Assembly: GCF_032884065.1 (NCBI RefSeq)
Contig: NW_027062616.1
Coordinates: forward strand, 558,001-622,000
Direction: 5' to 3'
Length of the DNA stretch: 64,000 bases
Source: Artemia franciscana
Taxonomy: Eukaryota; Arthropoda; Branchiopoda; Anostraca; Artemiidae
The first letter of the stretch is position 1. Each line of letters begins with the position of its first letter. Below the pieces are notes generated by a model. That model worked only from the letters and a program-made list of their open reading frames with translations, searched no databases and was not told where the DNA came from. This document shows, in pieces, positions 23,140 to 36,375 of the stretch. The position numbers were made by a program, and so were the translations under genes.

Positions 23140-25386
23140 TATACGAATACTATAAGTAATAAAATATGTATGGAACATATAACCATCAATATGTATGTTT
23201 CATGGGGCGCACTAGCCCCCACCTATCCCTATCCCTGCTGACGTCCATAGGAGGAATCCACACTAAAAAGGATTAATTTGAACACTTCACAATGAAATCG
23301 TGCAAATGATGGCCTTAGTCAATTTTGATATTCTAAATTCTCTCCCATTCCACTTCAAGAAAATATTCAGTGGAGGTTGCTTTTTCAGAGAAGATTATCA
23401 TTCTTGAATCAGGTTTTGAAAGTCACACACTTTTTCCTTAGCTAGATCCAGTAACGAATGCTAGAGAATTAGACAGAAGAGTTACTCAAATGCGACATCA
23501 TATCCCGGAGAAACAATGGGACGTGTTTTATATAATCTTGCATATTATAATGCAGTTTTTTTTGTCAAAAATTGCATTTTATTGCAACATTATCTTTTGC
23601 TAATTACATATGGCACTAGACATTGCAATTTTCTTTCAAAAAACCCTTAAAAAAGTCTCTTTAATATTCCAGTATCCAACTAGCGGGAAAAAAAAAGAAG
23701 GAAAAACATCAGTGCTACCCACACAACAAAAGACATTTTTCAGGTTGGTCAAGGTGGGGGCTGTAAGTATCCTCTATAGGGTATTCTGTAACAGCAATCC
23801 CAATGGTGCACTTTCCGTCTCGACTCGACACCTTTCTGAGGGGTTTCAGGGTGCTTATCGAAATTTCCAGAAATTTGTTTAGAAGATGGCATTTTACAAT
23901 TAAGACAAATCGAAATAAGGGCGACCATTCCTAAAAAATTGGTGAATTACATCAGTGAAGAATTTTCAGGAAGATCTTGTGAAAAATTGCTGTCCAAAAA
24001 GTTGTTTTCAAGCTCCTTCCTCCACCAATTCTCCGTACAGAAGGTGAATTCTAGTAATGCTGAATGGTGGTGCTACGTAAACAGCCTTCCTCAAAATTAG
24101 AACAAAACTATTTAATATAAAACGAAATTCAAGCATGGAGGGTTTATGCAACATCCAACCTCACTTTTCTACCTTTGAGGACTAGACATTTGTTCTTCTT
24201 CTCCTTCCTATTTTATTATTTCTAGATGGTATTGTTTAATCTTATATTTATAATCATTAATATGTCAAAACATGTTTTCTTCTTCTTCTTCCCGTTTTTC
24301 ATCCTACTCCCTGTTTAAATCTTTTAGAAAACAAACAAAAACAAAACAAGGATTAAACAAACAAAATAAATACTTGTACTATACACAAAATATATATCCT
24401 ATTTAAAGCCTTTCCAAACTAAAAGAAAATAATGTTTAGAGCCATTTTTGTTATTTTTCGGATTTTGCATGGCTGAGGGCATAAATGTTTACAAGGTATC
24501 AAATCAAGAAACTGTAACGCTATTCAAATGTTTCTTAACTTCCTCAAAGAACATATAAAATATAATATTTCCCCCTCTTGAAAAATCACAAAATTTTTGA
24601 AAAAGAAATGAAACTTCTCGAAAAAGAAATGAAAGAAAAGAAATGAAAAGAAACGAAAATTTTCGAAAAAGAAATGAAAAAGAAATAATCAAAGGAATAA
24701 ATTCTAGATATGATGTGAGTACTTTGGGTGTTTTACGAGTATTTTACGAGCAACTGTGTTTAGGGTGATATTTATTGTTTTGCTTCAATATCTTATATTT
24801 CTTTAACCCTATCCCTAAGAAAATATATCTTAAACATAAGCGATCATAGGTAGACAGCTTCAGGAAACGTTTGTTTAGTTTAAAAGGACAACGTCAGACT
24901 AGCCTGTACAAACTTAACTCTTTCTCTGATATTTGCACAAAATCATCCCTGTTTGCAATCTATTTAAAGTAGATCTTGAAGGCAGTCTAATGCTTCACTG
25001 ATTTTTGGCTTTCATCCAGCAGTTCTAGTCGATGAGGGATTCATAAGATCTTAGAAGTTGGATTATTCGGTTGGGAGTTGTAAGTTCTTGTTCCTTTTTT
25101 AAGAGTTATAAGAGATTAAATTAAAGAAAGATGTAATTTTTCACAATAAAACTGCATTTGTTTTTACATCTTTCACATATTTATCGACACGACATCATAA
25201 CTTCAAACTGGTAAAAATAATTGTTTGCTTTTTACGAGGTCGCGAACTATGTCAGCAAATATACTAATATAGACAAAAGCTTATCAAATTACTATTAAAA
25301 TTACTGCCATAATTCAAAGATTTTTTAAAAATTAACTTTGTATGATCTACTGTCAAATTGAGTATTTAGAAAATACAAGAACTAAC
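23140..25386. other. Intronic-type noncoding sequence, left arm
   Basis: Corresponds to part of the last intron of the host gene copy. It holds a purine-rich patch at about 24585-24690 (repeats of gaaaaagaaatgaaa with ttttcgaaaa). An ORF at 23610-23882 persists in both arms but has no recognisable protein character and no splice context. Confidence 0.5.
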
Positions 25387-25639
25387 CTGTATGTAGTCCT
25401 ATAGCAACGGTTGGACCGTTAACACACACGTCTTTGATTGTGCCATATTCTGATTTTATAACATTTAGTGATCTGTAGTTCTCTCCGTCCATTGTCAGGT
25501 AGTACTCACCTCGGACTGCAAAATAATTCAATTAGTCAAAGAGAAAACGAAATTTTAACAACACGAATTCAAAGAGTAGATAAAACACATACATAGCAAA
25601 GTAACAACGTAACAAACATAAAAAACGTAATTTCCTATT

Positions 25640-26200
25640 TGCCATGTAAAAATTGAAAATAAGTAGGCAATTTCAAACGAAAGTAAAGAGTAGCGCTAAA
25701 ATGTAAAACAAACAGAAATCTATTATATATGACTATAGGGTCCCTAACAATTGAAAACCAATGCATGGAAATCCCGTCTATTTATGGATACGCAAAAGTT
25801 GCACAATCATAGGCGGCGCTATAGCGCTACCTAAGTAATGAGCAATGTGGGCATATTGTATTACCTTTCTCTTCTTCTTCTTTGCCGAGGGACTTCGTAT
25901 AGAAGGAGCTGTCGTAGAAATTTCCGAAAGACTTCCAGTGCCCTTTTTAAGAGTAAAAAGTGATTGGAGGGCAGCCAGCCCCTTGTCGGGCCCATCAATT
26001 CTCTAACATATTCAATCAAAATCCTGACACAGCCATTTTGTTCACCATAGCTGAAAAGTCCAGTAACTATGTCTCTGGGCATGTCACTCCCCCTACTGTC
26101 CTCGGGACAATGACCGTAAGTTGTGCAATTCGCCCATTGTTTACATATAGCATTTGTTATTGAAAAAGATGGGCATGTTTGATCTTTAGTATTCAAAAAG
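25640..26200. repeat. R1-family fragments, left arm
   Basis: Phrases gcgctaaaatgtaaaacaaa, tgattggagggcagccagcc, catagctgaaaagtccagta and aagttgtgcaattcgcccat match R1 at 27600-27860 and 63780-63960. The minus-strand ORF at 25861-26196 lies inside this repeat and is not a gene. Mirrored at 49640-50180. Confidence 0.65.
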
Positions 26201-26219
26201 ATACCGGAAATTCAGTAGA

Positions 26220-28724
26220 TCCAACCAGAAAATATTGACGGTAGTGTTGAACTAAATCAAAACATGTTATGTGCATACGGATTGTCGAAAGGGCGTAACT
26301 GACCAATGACAAATATATCAATTAATAACTTTCAGGAAATGATGGGAGGGAGAGGGGATGATCAATTGACCAAATACGCAATATTTGCAAACTACTACTA
26401 CTACAACTAGAAAAACAACTACTACCACTAAAACTACTTATACCACTTTTATAGCTACTACAACTACTACTACTCAAACTACTACTACGGTAGCAAGTAT
26501 TACCAAGGCTAAGGATATTGAAATGAAAATTTAATGAAATGTCGAGGGGAAAGTTGAACTAAGTCAAAACATACCATGTGCATACAGATTTTCAAAAGGG
26601 CGTATGAGTAATATATTTGGAACAACTCACTGTATCAAGCTGAAAGTTCTGGGGCATCATAGGGGGATGTTCAATTAGACAAAAGAAAGCATGCACTTAC
26701 TGCTACTGTTATAAATACAGCTGATACTACTGTTATAACTTCTGCTGCTACTACCACCACTACTACTATGATACTAGTACTATCAAGGCTAAGGGTATGG
26801 AGGTAAAAATTTGTCAGAATATTCTGGAAAAATTTGAACTAAATCAAAACCCACTATGTGAATGCAGATCTTCAAGGGCGTATGCAAAGAATGAATTAGT
26901 GTATTAGGCTAGAATTTTCAGGGAATGCTTAAAGAAAGATCAATATACCTAAAAGCAATGTGCGCACGCTACTAATACTACTACCGCTGCTACTACTACT
27001 ACTACTCCAACTATTACTCCTATTACAACTACTACTAAGGTAAGATATGAAAAGTTTTGAGGGGGAAGTTGAACTAAATTAAGACACACTATCTGCATTC
27101 AGATTGTCAAAAGGGCGCATCGGCAGTATCTTAGGAACAGCTTGGTGTGTGAAGTCGAAACTTAGAGGGCTAGTTGTGAGGGCTAGTTATATTAAACTAA
27201 ACAATAGGAAATATTTAAATCCTACTGCTTCTACTACTGCTATTATTATTGGTAATACTACTACTGTTAAAGCTAAGGGTATTATGGCAATTTCGTGGAA
27301 TTTCGAGATAACTTTTGGAAATATTTAACAAATTATCTCAACAACGGTAAACACTATTAAGTTGAAACTTCCAGGGTATGTTATGGCGGATCTTGAACTA
27401 ACCAAAAGGCACCATGTGCATAATAATAATCCTACAATTGCTGCAACTAATGAAACTAAAGTTATTAATGCAAAACATTTAGGGAGAGTTTCAGTTAAAT
27501 GAATAAAACTATATGCATGTAGACTTTCAAAATGGTATACGAGCAATATCACAGGCAGCGCAGCGCTATCACAGAAACTTTTAAATTAGCTCATTCGAAC
27601 GTAAATTCAAAGTTCTGGAACCCTTTTTGAGATTAAAAAGTGATTGGAGGGCAAACAGCCCCCTTCCAAGCCCATTAATTGTCAAAACATCCAATCAAAT
27701 TTGTTTTATGTCCATTTTGTTCAGCATAGCCGAGAGGTTCAGCAACTATGTCTCTGGGGATGCCACCCCCCCCTCACAGACCTCAGAGGAAGGGTTGTAA
27801 TTTATGTAATTTGCCCATTAATTCATATATAGTGTTTGTTATTAGAGAAAGGAGGATGTTTGATCTTTTGCGTTAAAAAGACATTCAGGCGAAGCCTTCA
27901 TAAAATTTTGGAGGGAGCATTAAACTTAATCAAAACATGTTATGTGCATACAGGTTGTCAAAAGGTAAACTTAGGAATTAAATTAATGGTATTAAGTTAG
28001 AACCTCAAGGAATGATGAGTGACATGGTCAATTGACCAGTGCATGTTGAGGTGGATGTTGAACTATCCAAAAGGTACTATGTGTATGTTACCACTATTGC
28101 TACTATTACAACTACTACAACTACTGCTTCTATTTCGCCTATTGAGGTGAAAATTTCATGGAACATTTAGGGGGATGTTGAAGTAAATCAAAACACAACG
28201 TGTGCATTCAGGTTGCCAAAATAATATACGAACAAATACACCGGACTAGCTTAGAGCAGTAAGTTAAAATTTTCTGGGCGTGTTGCGAGGGACGTAGAAC
28301 TAACCAAAAAATAATCTGCGGATAATCCTACTACTACTACTGCTGCTGCTACTACTACTACGACTACTACAGAAGCTACGAGAAAAAGTTGACACTTTTA
28401 GGAAATATTTAGAGGAATGTTGAACTACATAAAAACACACTCTGTACAAGCAGGTTGTCAAAAGTATGTATCAACAGTATAACGGGAATGGTCTAGGGTA
28501 TTAGGTTGAAACTTTCAGGACATGTTAAGGGGGTTTTTGAGCTAAGCAAAATTCAAAATGTGTATACTACTGCAATTATTAACACTGCTACTACTACTGC
28601 TACAACTACTACAACGACGACTGCTACTAGTACTGCTGAAGCTAAGGATATTACACTAAAACTTTTAGGTATTGTCGAGCCAGTTTTTACAAAAATATAA
28701 ATAAGTGAGGATAACTAATGTGTG
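26220..28724. repeat. Array of approximately 240-300-base units with (ACT)n tracts, left arm
   Basis: Each unit has a conserved block (ttgaactaaatcaaaacaca, then tgtgcatacagattgtcaaa, agggcgtat, aagttgaaactttcaggg) followed by an imperfect (ACT)n tract and gctaagg. Conserved blocks lie near 26250, 26555, 26830, 27070, 27490, 27920, 28175 and 28420. An R1 fragment (about 27600-27860) interrupts it. The array continues after the hAT element. Mirrored at about 47100-49620. Confidence 0.8.
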
Positions 28725-28732
28725 AGCTATAC

Positions 28733-31114
28733 CAGTGGTTCCCAACCTTTTTCGGTCCGCGTACCCCTAGTCAAGGCCCAAAAAGTTTGCGTACCCCTTT
28801 CTTGAGAATCGTTGTTTTACTTTTTTCTTAACTAAAATCAGATTTTCAAAAACACGAGATTTATTGTCCAATATGACGGTGCTTAAATGTACGTACAAAA
28901 TCAATGAGAAACTTGAGGCTGCTTTTTTGCTAAAATATTATCAAATCTTGGCTCGATGTCACTAACGGCAATTATAAGGTCATTTTGTACACTCAGTCTG
29001 TTTCTGTGTTTGGTTTTGATCAATGACATTGCCGAAAATGACACTTCACAAAGGTAAGTGGATCCGAATGGTAACAAAGCAGACATGGCGATTTCACTTA
29101 GTTCCTTGTATTCTCCTTTCACCTCCAGCCAAAACTGGGAAACAGTTACATTTTGGAATTTCAGTTCTAAGGCGCGATCACTGGCAAGTTCGATCAGATT
29201 CTCTGTAAGCTTGTCACTAAGACCGGAGCTTGAGGTCACGTCTTCAACAAATGGATTTTGGATCCAATCCTGCGTTCTATCTTGGTTCATAATCGATGGG
29301 AAATATGACACAAGTTCATCTCGCAACTTTGTCAGATGCTCCCGAATACAATCACAGATTGTGTTGAGGTTATCAATTTCACTATCGTCCGCAAACTTGT
29401 CAAGGGTCGGGAAGACACTAACGCTGTTTCTTTGAACCTTTTTAAGCCAGAACTCCAATTTCTTGATGAAAGCACACATCTTCGAATTCAGGGAGAGTTC
29501 GTCCGTCCGGAAACCTTGCATTGACAGATTCAAGTCATTCAGTTTGTCGAAAATATCCGCAAGATAGGCCAGCCTGCAGACCCAGTCCTGGTTTTCAAAA
29601 AGTGAACTGAATGCAGATTTTTGCTCCAGAAGAAACATATGAACTTCTTGTCGAAGCTCGAAAAGTCTGTTTAAAATCTTCCCACGAGACAACCAGCGAA
29701 CTTCTGTGTGCAGAAGTAAATGTTGATGTTCTGAACCCATCTCTTGGCACAGCAACTTGAACATTCTTGAGTTCAGTGGTCGGGCTTTGATGAAGTTGAT
29801 CACTTTTACAGCCTCGTTGAGGGTCTCGTGCAGATGTGCGTTCATCCTTTTCGATGCAAGAGCTTGCCTGTGAATGATGCAGTGCAACCACTTCACCTTT
29901 GGATTTTTCTTCCTTATCTAGGCCATGAGCCCATTATTCTTCCCTGTTAGGGCGGCAGCTCCATCACTGCAAACTGATAGACACCAGTCCCACAAGATGC
30001 CCCCTTCTGCGAAGAATTTGTCAATCACCTTGAATAGTTCTTCTCCTGTTGTTCTTGACTGTAGGTTTTGACAAAACAGAATATTTTCTCTTATGTCAGA
30101 ACAATCTTGATATCGAACAAAGACGATCACCTGGGCTTCACCTGACACATCCGTGCTTTCGTCAAGCTGTAACGCAAACATCTTCGTCAACTTTATTTGC
30201 TCAATAACCTGCATGACAATATCGCTTGCAATGTCTTCTATCCTTCTTGAAATGGTATTGTTCGACACAGGTATAGACTGAAGGGCAGTAGCAGTTTTCG
30301 TGTCAAACATTATTTCACTGACTTTCACTAGTGCTGGTAATATCAGACATTCGGCGATGGTGTGCGGGTTTTTCTGTTTCGCAACTAAATATGAAACAGC
30401 ATACGAAGCCCGGAGAGCCTTTGAAGAAACTGATGCCACTTTTGCAATTTCCAAACAGTTACTAGCGAATGCTTCTTGTTTACGCTTGAAAAACTCTATG
30501 GGCTTACCGACATGAGAAGGGTGCACAGTACTGAGATGCCGGTTCATATGCGCAGGTTTCATGGAACTGTTGGCCAAGACTTGACCACAAAGAACGCACT
30601 GTGCATTCACTGGATCAGACTTTGTCGCACTAAATCCGAGCCCTAGGTATTCTGACAAATATCGACGCACTTTGACCGATGATTCGTCATATTTCTTCTT
30701 CTTAGGTGCAGGTTCAGAGTTTTGGGTACCATCATTCGGCTTCTTGTTATTCCTGATCAGGAATCTATCCATCTTTGTTTGCAACCACAATTCACGAACT
30801 TCGTGTTTCAACAGATGACAAGATACTGAACTCGCTGAGTTTAAATCGAGACCTTACGGCTATGGAGAAAAATTAGCATCGAGACCTTACGGCTATGGAG
30901 AAAAATTAGCGGGTTACTGAAAGCGAAAGTTTTGAAAATGAGTCTGAAATTACGTACAATGGGTTATGTTATCTGATTTTGAGGGAAATGTTGGAACTGA
31001 GTCAGAAACAAGTTTTAAAGATGTAGACTAAATTAATTTTGGGACCTTCGGGTACCCCCTGCGAGGGTTTCGCGTACCCCCTGGGGTACGCGTACCACCG
31101 GTTGGGAACCACTG
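28733..31114 (-). mobile_element. hAT transposon, near intact, left arm only
   Basis: Terminal inverted repeats cagtggttcccaacc (left) and its complement at the right end, with an 8-base target duplication agctatac at 28725-28732 and 31115-31122. The right arm has a single uninterrupted agctatac equivalent near 47097-47110, so the insertion is later than, or not shared by, the duplication. Length 2382 bases. Subterminal gcgtaccccct-type motifs occur at both ends. A 33-base direct duplication lies at about 30845-30911. Confidence 0.95.
28901..30811 (-). pseudogene. hAT transposase (ZBED5/SCAND3-like) with one stop codon
   Basis: Two open stretches in the same frame, 30811-29918 (297 codons) and 29896-28901 (331 codons), separated by a single TAG at 29918-29920. 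The first part has a basic start, then a BED-type zinc finger (CVLCGQVLANSSMKPAHMNR near residue 91) and the catalytic region with ALQLDESTDVSGEAQ and CSDGAAALTG. The second has WLHCIIHRQALASK, TEVRWLSRGK and the C-terminal hAT dimerisation block (LPFGSTYLCEVSFSAMS, HRNRLSVQNDL). Resembles the ZBED5/SCAN-domain-3-like hAT branch. Only one inactivating change is visible, which fits a young insertion. Confidence 0.9.
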
Positions 31115-31122
31115 AGCTATAC

Positions 31123-34000
31123 AATCAACAATAAATAAATAACGCTATCTCAAGATGTCGGAATAAAAAGATGGCACTTCAACTCTGCGTGTGGTAACAA
31201 AAAACCAAACTCCCAATAAATTCAAAATAACCAAATAAAAATATAAATAAAAGAAAATGAGGACTTCCCGCCAAGAATTCAAATTAATTGCTATTAATTA
31301 AATGATTCTTTAATCTACTTTTATTATTAGCCAGTGATTTATTCAAATCTAAAAAAACTACAAAAGTTGCTACAATTATATGTAACTCCATGTTGTGGTA
31401 AAAAACAGAAGCTTTCAGATTTTTTCAAACTCTGACAAACTACAGAACTGCCACAATTCAAATAAACATGTAAAACCTGATTAGCACCAATCAAAGGCAC
31501 TATATATATGCTACTTCTACTACTATTAAGACAAATGGTATTAAGTTGACATTTTCAGAAAATGTTAGGGGGTATACTAAATTGAATTAAAACACGCTGT
31601 ATGTATGCAGGCTGTCAAATAGCCACATCAGCAGTATACCGAGAACGGCTTAGAGTAGTGGGTTGAAACTTTCAGAGCATGCTGAGGGATATATTGAGCT
31701 AATAAACGTGCACCATATGCATACTACTACCAGTAGTACTACTATTACCGCTGTTAGTGCTAATGTTATTTAGGCCAATGGTATTAACTACGAACTTTCA
31801 GGGACTGTTGGTTAAATCAAACACATTATGTGCATCCAGGTCATCAATAGGATGTAACAGATATTTCTCAGAAATGGCTTCAAGCATTAAGTTGAAATTA
31901 CCAGGGCATGAGGAAGGGATATTGTACAAGATCAAAAAGGCATAATGTGAATACCATTAATGTTTACTGCTAATACTACGACTACTATCATTCATACCAC
32001 TCCTATTGCTCCTACTATTACTTCTGCAAGGGTATACCCTAGAACAGCGTATAAAGTACAAACTTCTGAATAATGTTTATATTGCTTTAAAAATAAATTA
32101 AAAGGCACTATAAGTATGCTGGTTGTCAATGAGGTGTCTCAGCTATGTCTCAAGAAAGGCCGAGGGCATTAAGTTGAAACTCTCAGAGCTACTACTTTTA
32201 CTACTTCTACTCTCACAATTGAACTTAATCAAAAGAGTGTAGACGCATCTAGGTTGTTAAAATAGCATAGACATATTGTCTCGGGAATGGTATTGACTTT
32301 CATTTTACAGGAAAATATGATATGTGAAACTGAATTAGACAATACTATATTTTTGTTAAGTCAAATGCATTGGCAGCAGCATATAAGCTCATTCTTATTA
32401 CCTGAAGAAGGCAAACTCAAGGATTATTGGACTTCATTTTTGTTCATGAGCATGAGCTATGTTTTTTTTTGCACAAATTTCCCACTGACCCTTCGTTTAT
32501 TTATTTATTTTTGTATTTCTTTTTTTGCACAAATTTCTCATTGATCATTCGTTTATTTATTTTTTTTTGTAATTTATATTTCTTCTTTTTTGGCACAAAT
32601 TTCTCACTGACCGTTCGTTTATAATGCCAAATCAAAAGAAAAATCATTAGTAAAACTTTTATACGGTATATAGCCTAGGTCATTAGGGGTTGAAGACTAG
32701 CACACAATTATCACGGCAGGAAATCTTATACCTAAAAGTGTTCAACGCAAATAGAATAGATTGTTGGTAAAACCTTGGGCAATGAGTCATTCACTCGTGT
32801 ACAATCCAAGAAGATTAGTCAAACAGACGAAAAAAGAACAACAAGTTTTATTTACTCAGTTCAAAAATATCAAGTACTATTAAAATCAAAACGACAAAAT
32901 TCATTCTGTATATGAGGGACTCCATTGCCCTGTCAACGAGTGATTCAACGAGCATTATGAAAACAGTTTATCAGAAGAAATAATCCTGAATGACTAGAAA
33001 TTACCTTAGGCTAAATATTTGGTTTGTTGATTTCATTGGTTTATACCCTTTTTAGCTTTTTATTTTACTTATTTCTCAATAGAAGTTGATCCATCAGTAC
33101 CAAGTTGGAAGAATAACCCGCGAGTTCGCCGGACTAAATGCTTAGTCCAAGAAAATACCCAGACATTAGAAAGGAAGGAGCTGAGTTGCAATTAAACTTG
33201 CAGCGAACATAAAAAAAAACCGTTTCTCTGATCCAGGAACTCAATGCTTAATCCAGGGACATACAAAGACACTAGGAAGAAAGGAGTAAAGATGCAATTA
33301 AACTTAAAGATAATGTAAATAACAGTTTTTAATAATAAGTATGAAACAAAATTGAAAACAAGGTAAATATTTGGTTGGATAATTTTGGTAGTTGAGACCC
33401 ATTTTAATTCCTATTTTTTTCCTTATTTTTCAACAAAATTTTGGTCCACAGTGCCAATGGGAAGAAAAAACCTAAAGTCCGGAAACTCAATGTCCAAGAA
33501 TACACCCAGACATTAGAAAGGAAGGGGCTGAGTTGCAATTAAACTTAAAGCGAATGTAAACAACAGTTTTTCCAATAAGATTGAAACAAAATTCAAGACA
33601 AGTTAAATATTTGGTTAGTCAATTTTCTGGGTTTAGACCCTTTTTATCTCGTATTTTTTTTTTTCCTTATTTCTCAACAAAATTTGGTCCGCAGTGCCGA
33701 TTTGAAAGAAAAACCCCAAAATGCTAAAGCTGTAAGATGGAGCTAAGATATAATTAAACTTAAAACTAATATAAAAAAAAAGTTTCTCTGATAAGATTGA
33801 AACTTATTTAAAAGAGAAATCTTGCACCAAATTTCCGAATGAAACTTTCAGGAATAAATTTACAGTGCCAGTGAAACTTCAGTTCTATTCAATCTTTATT
33901 TTGATATGTAATATTACTACTTCTGCCCTTAAAGCTGAGCAAAATCAAAAGGGGGTAGGTACATCCAGGTTGTCAAAATAGCACAGATGGAATGTATTGG
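31123..34000. repeat. Continuation of arrays in the left arm
   Basis: (ACT)n units resume near 31500, 31725, 31965 and 32190, with a last conserved block near 33930. Two other tandem sets follow: three units of about 60-75 bases at 32460-32630 (gcacaaatttctcactgacc and variants) and three to four units of about 160-260 bases at 33060-33800 (cccagacattagaaaggaag, gcaattaaacttaaagc). No coding. Mirrored at about 44380-47000. Confidence 0.7.
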
Positions 34001-36034
34001 GAATAGTAGCCTATCAAGTTTTAATTTTCGGTAAAATTTTAGAAGGGTATATATACAAAATAAAAAGTATATGTGTCTTGATTTTCATAAGAACGTATGT
34101 CATTAAAATTTGTTTTTAAATGTTCAAAAAAACTATGGATTCTTATAGAAAAAAAAAAAACGATAAAAATTAAAATATTCCTTGCTTTTTCAATGAAAAA
34201 GACTATATCGATGAAAAAGAAACAGACATTAACTTCAAAAACTTTTTCTACAAAACAAGTTTTTCAAAAAAAGTTAATTAGCAATATTGAACCAAAATTG
34301 AGCCAAAATAAAGTCAAATAATTTTCCAAGGTTAAAACTACCACAAAGCACCATCATGCCCTCGAGAAAATAAACCCTTGCAATATCTCTGAAAAGCTTT
34401 ACCAGCATTGGGAAGAGATCCAATATTCTTTAAAAAAAGTGATTTAACGTTTTCCTATATTTTTTTTCCCAAACAGAAGTTTTTCTCACACAATATTTTT
34501 TACCCCAAAAGAGCGAATTTTGCAGGTAGCGACTCAGATACCAAATTTTCGAGGCTGGTTTTTACGCAAAAACAATTGCAACTAAACACACAATCAGCCC
34601 AGCTGCTCCCGCTCAACATGAACAATCCTCAGAAGACTTTCTGCCTTTTATTTTTCTATTCTCCAAACTCCTGTTACCTGAGAGACACACGCAATCTGTT
34701 CTAAAGATCTTCGAGTTGAAATGCTCCTCTTCCAAATTTAAGGGGGATTTTTCACAAACAGCTGTAATATAATGCACCATATTTATGCTAAAAGGCTGAA
34801 GAGTATAACTGAACTTGACTTGTTTCTCAGCACTATAATACTTTCCAGAATCTTCAATATAGCACAGAGTCCCATTGGTTACTTTAAATGAATCTAGGCC
34901 ATCCACTGATTCTCTTTTACATCTCTGTAAGCTTGGCACAGAAAAACCGGTAACACCATAGTGGCCATCATAAACATAAAGAAATGGTTTGTCATAACAA
35001 ATATTTTTTAGCTGTAGTCCATGATATAACTCAATAAGTCCAATAGTTGCGAAATCTTTCATTCTCATAAACTTAATTAAGCCATTACGTACCAAAAGGA
35101 AAAAATGATCATGTTTTGAATAAATACCACCGCAAATGTCAACTTGCCGAGAGTATAAATTGACTAATTCAATATGTGTGATGTTCTTTTGATTTGTTTT
35201 CTTCAGAATTTTACCTGTAAGTGTGTTCATAGTTAAGCTCTCTTTATCATGAGAGTGGGTAAGTAGTATATCACCTGAATTAACGATAATACTAATCTCT
35301 GTAATGTTAATATGTGTGCCAATATCTTCATCTCCAAGAAAAGATGTTTGTCTTGGTTCATATGAGCTTAAATTCTTACGCCAAATGGCATTAGATACCA
35401 ATTTATCGTAAGAGGTCACAGGTTCTTCTTTTTCCCCCGTGATCATATTAAAGGCAGTCACTGAATACTCTTGTATGAGCTCTGAGAGTATATTTGGGTC
35501 CATGAATTCAAGAGCTATGGCCTTCCAATTTATCATAGCCTAAAAAATAAAAAACAATCTTTAATTCAATTATACGTAAGATGAAATTACTGAAGAGAAG
35601 TCAATTCAAAAACCCCAAAAACAAGATGAACATTAGGGATTTTTTTTTGCAAGACAGTGGGAAACAAATTAGAATGATTATTTCAAACCTATGTCCAAGG
35701 GCCGTCCTCAGCAAGACATAAACATAAAGAAAAAAAAACTTACAACAGGATACAGTCAATACAACTAAAATGAAAAAAAACTTCGAAACTATCCTAGCAT
35801 CCTTACCTCAGCGAAGGACTGATAAATAGATTGTGATGAAACGAGGCAATTCACTGAAATGAAAGAGAATGATTTAAAAACATATTTTTTAATACCAGCC
35901 TTACTTTTTTGGCTGCTGATCTCGTAGGTCCATTTGTGACTAGTTCTGTGTTAATATTTATTAGTTTTTTATAATGTTTTGTAGGATCGTTTTTAATTAA
36001 CGATCCGTTTTTGTAACGATACAAGGATGACGTA

Positions 36035-36375
36035 ATTTCACCTAGGAACTATAGGGAAAATGAACTTAAGGGTTTTTTAGATCACCTTGACAGATGTGAT
36101 TGGAATTTACAGTTTACCTTAGAAATTGAAATTGCAAATAAAATCTCATTCCTTGATGTGCTAATTATTCGTAGCTTAAATAAACTCAATTTTACTATGT
36201 ACAGAAAACCCCATAAGTTAAAGGAGCTGTGGTAATCTCTCTCGTCCATCGTGCCCTAAATATTTGTTCTAATTCCTACATCACAACAGAACTAGATCAA
36301 GACATACTTTATGTCCTGAACATACTTTATTAGGGACATACTTTTTGGAAATGGGTATCCGCTTTTATTTATTAA
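36035..36375 (+). pseudogene. Older Penelope-like RT fragment, left arm
   Basis: Reads LDHLDRCDWNLQFTLEIEI and KISFLDVLIIRSLNKLNF followed by TMYRKP: the same PLE block as at 11317 and 40060, but clearly diverged from the younger PLE at 36830-38383. Broken after the YRKP motif. It lies just upstream of exon 1 of the inverted gene copy. Mirror at 41880-42245. Confidence 0.75.

Larger units (their letters stand above)
25387..35905 (-). pseudogene. 3'-truncated inverted copy of the host gene (exons 1-4)
   Basis: Minus-strand exons at 34678-35539 (862 bases), 35807-35853 (47) and 25387-25515 (129) have the same lengths, splice sites and frame as the right-arm gene, and the donor of exon 1 lies at 35903-35904. 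By eye I found no base difference from the right copy in the 862-base exon. The terminal exon found at 60006 has no counterpart here, because the arm ends at 16761 about 8.6 kb downstream without it. If transcribed, the product would lack the last 64 codons or so, or run into another 3' end. Large introns hold the tandem arrays and the hAT element. Confidence 0.8.

Noticed and set aside
23610-23882. 90-codon ORF present in both arms
   Set aside because: Conserved only because the arms are duplicates; no recognisable motif and it lies in an intron on the antisense strand.
25861-26196. 111-codon minus-strand ORF, also at 49636-49971
   Set aside because: It lies in an R1-family fragment whose sequence recurs in noncoding contexts; no protein character.
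28506-28700. Threonine-rich ORF, mirrored at 47130-47375
   Set aside because: Product of the (ACT)n tract in the array.
26220-28724. CRISPR-like array
   Set aside because: Units are long and diverged, with microsatellite tracts and no uniform short repeat; eukaryotic context.
34613-34677. Continuation of exon 3 ORF to its in-frame stop as the real C-terminus
   Set aside because: A donor site with matching phase joins exon 4, and the sequence past it differs between arms, which fits intron.
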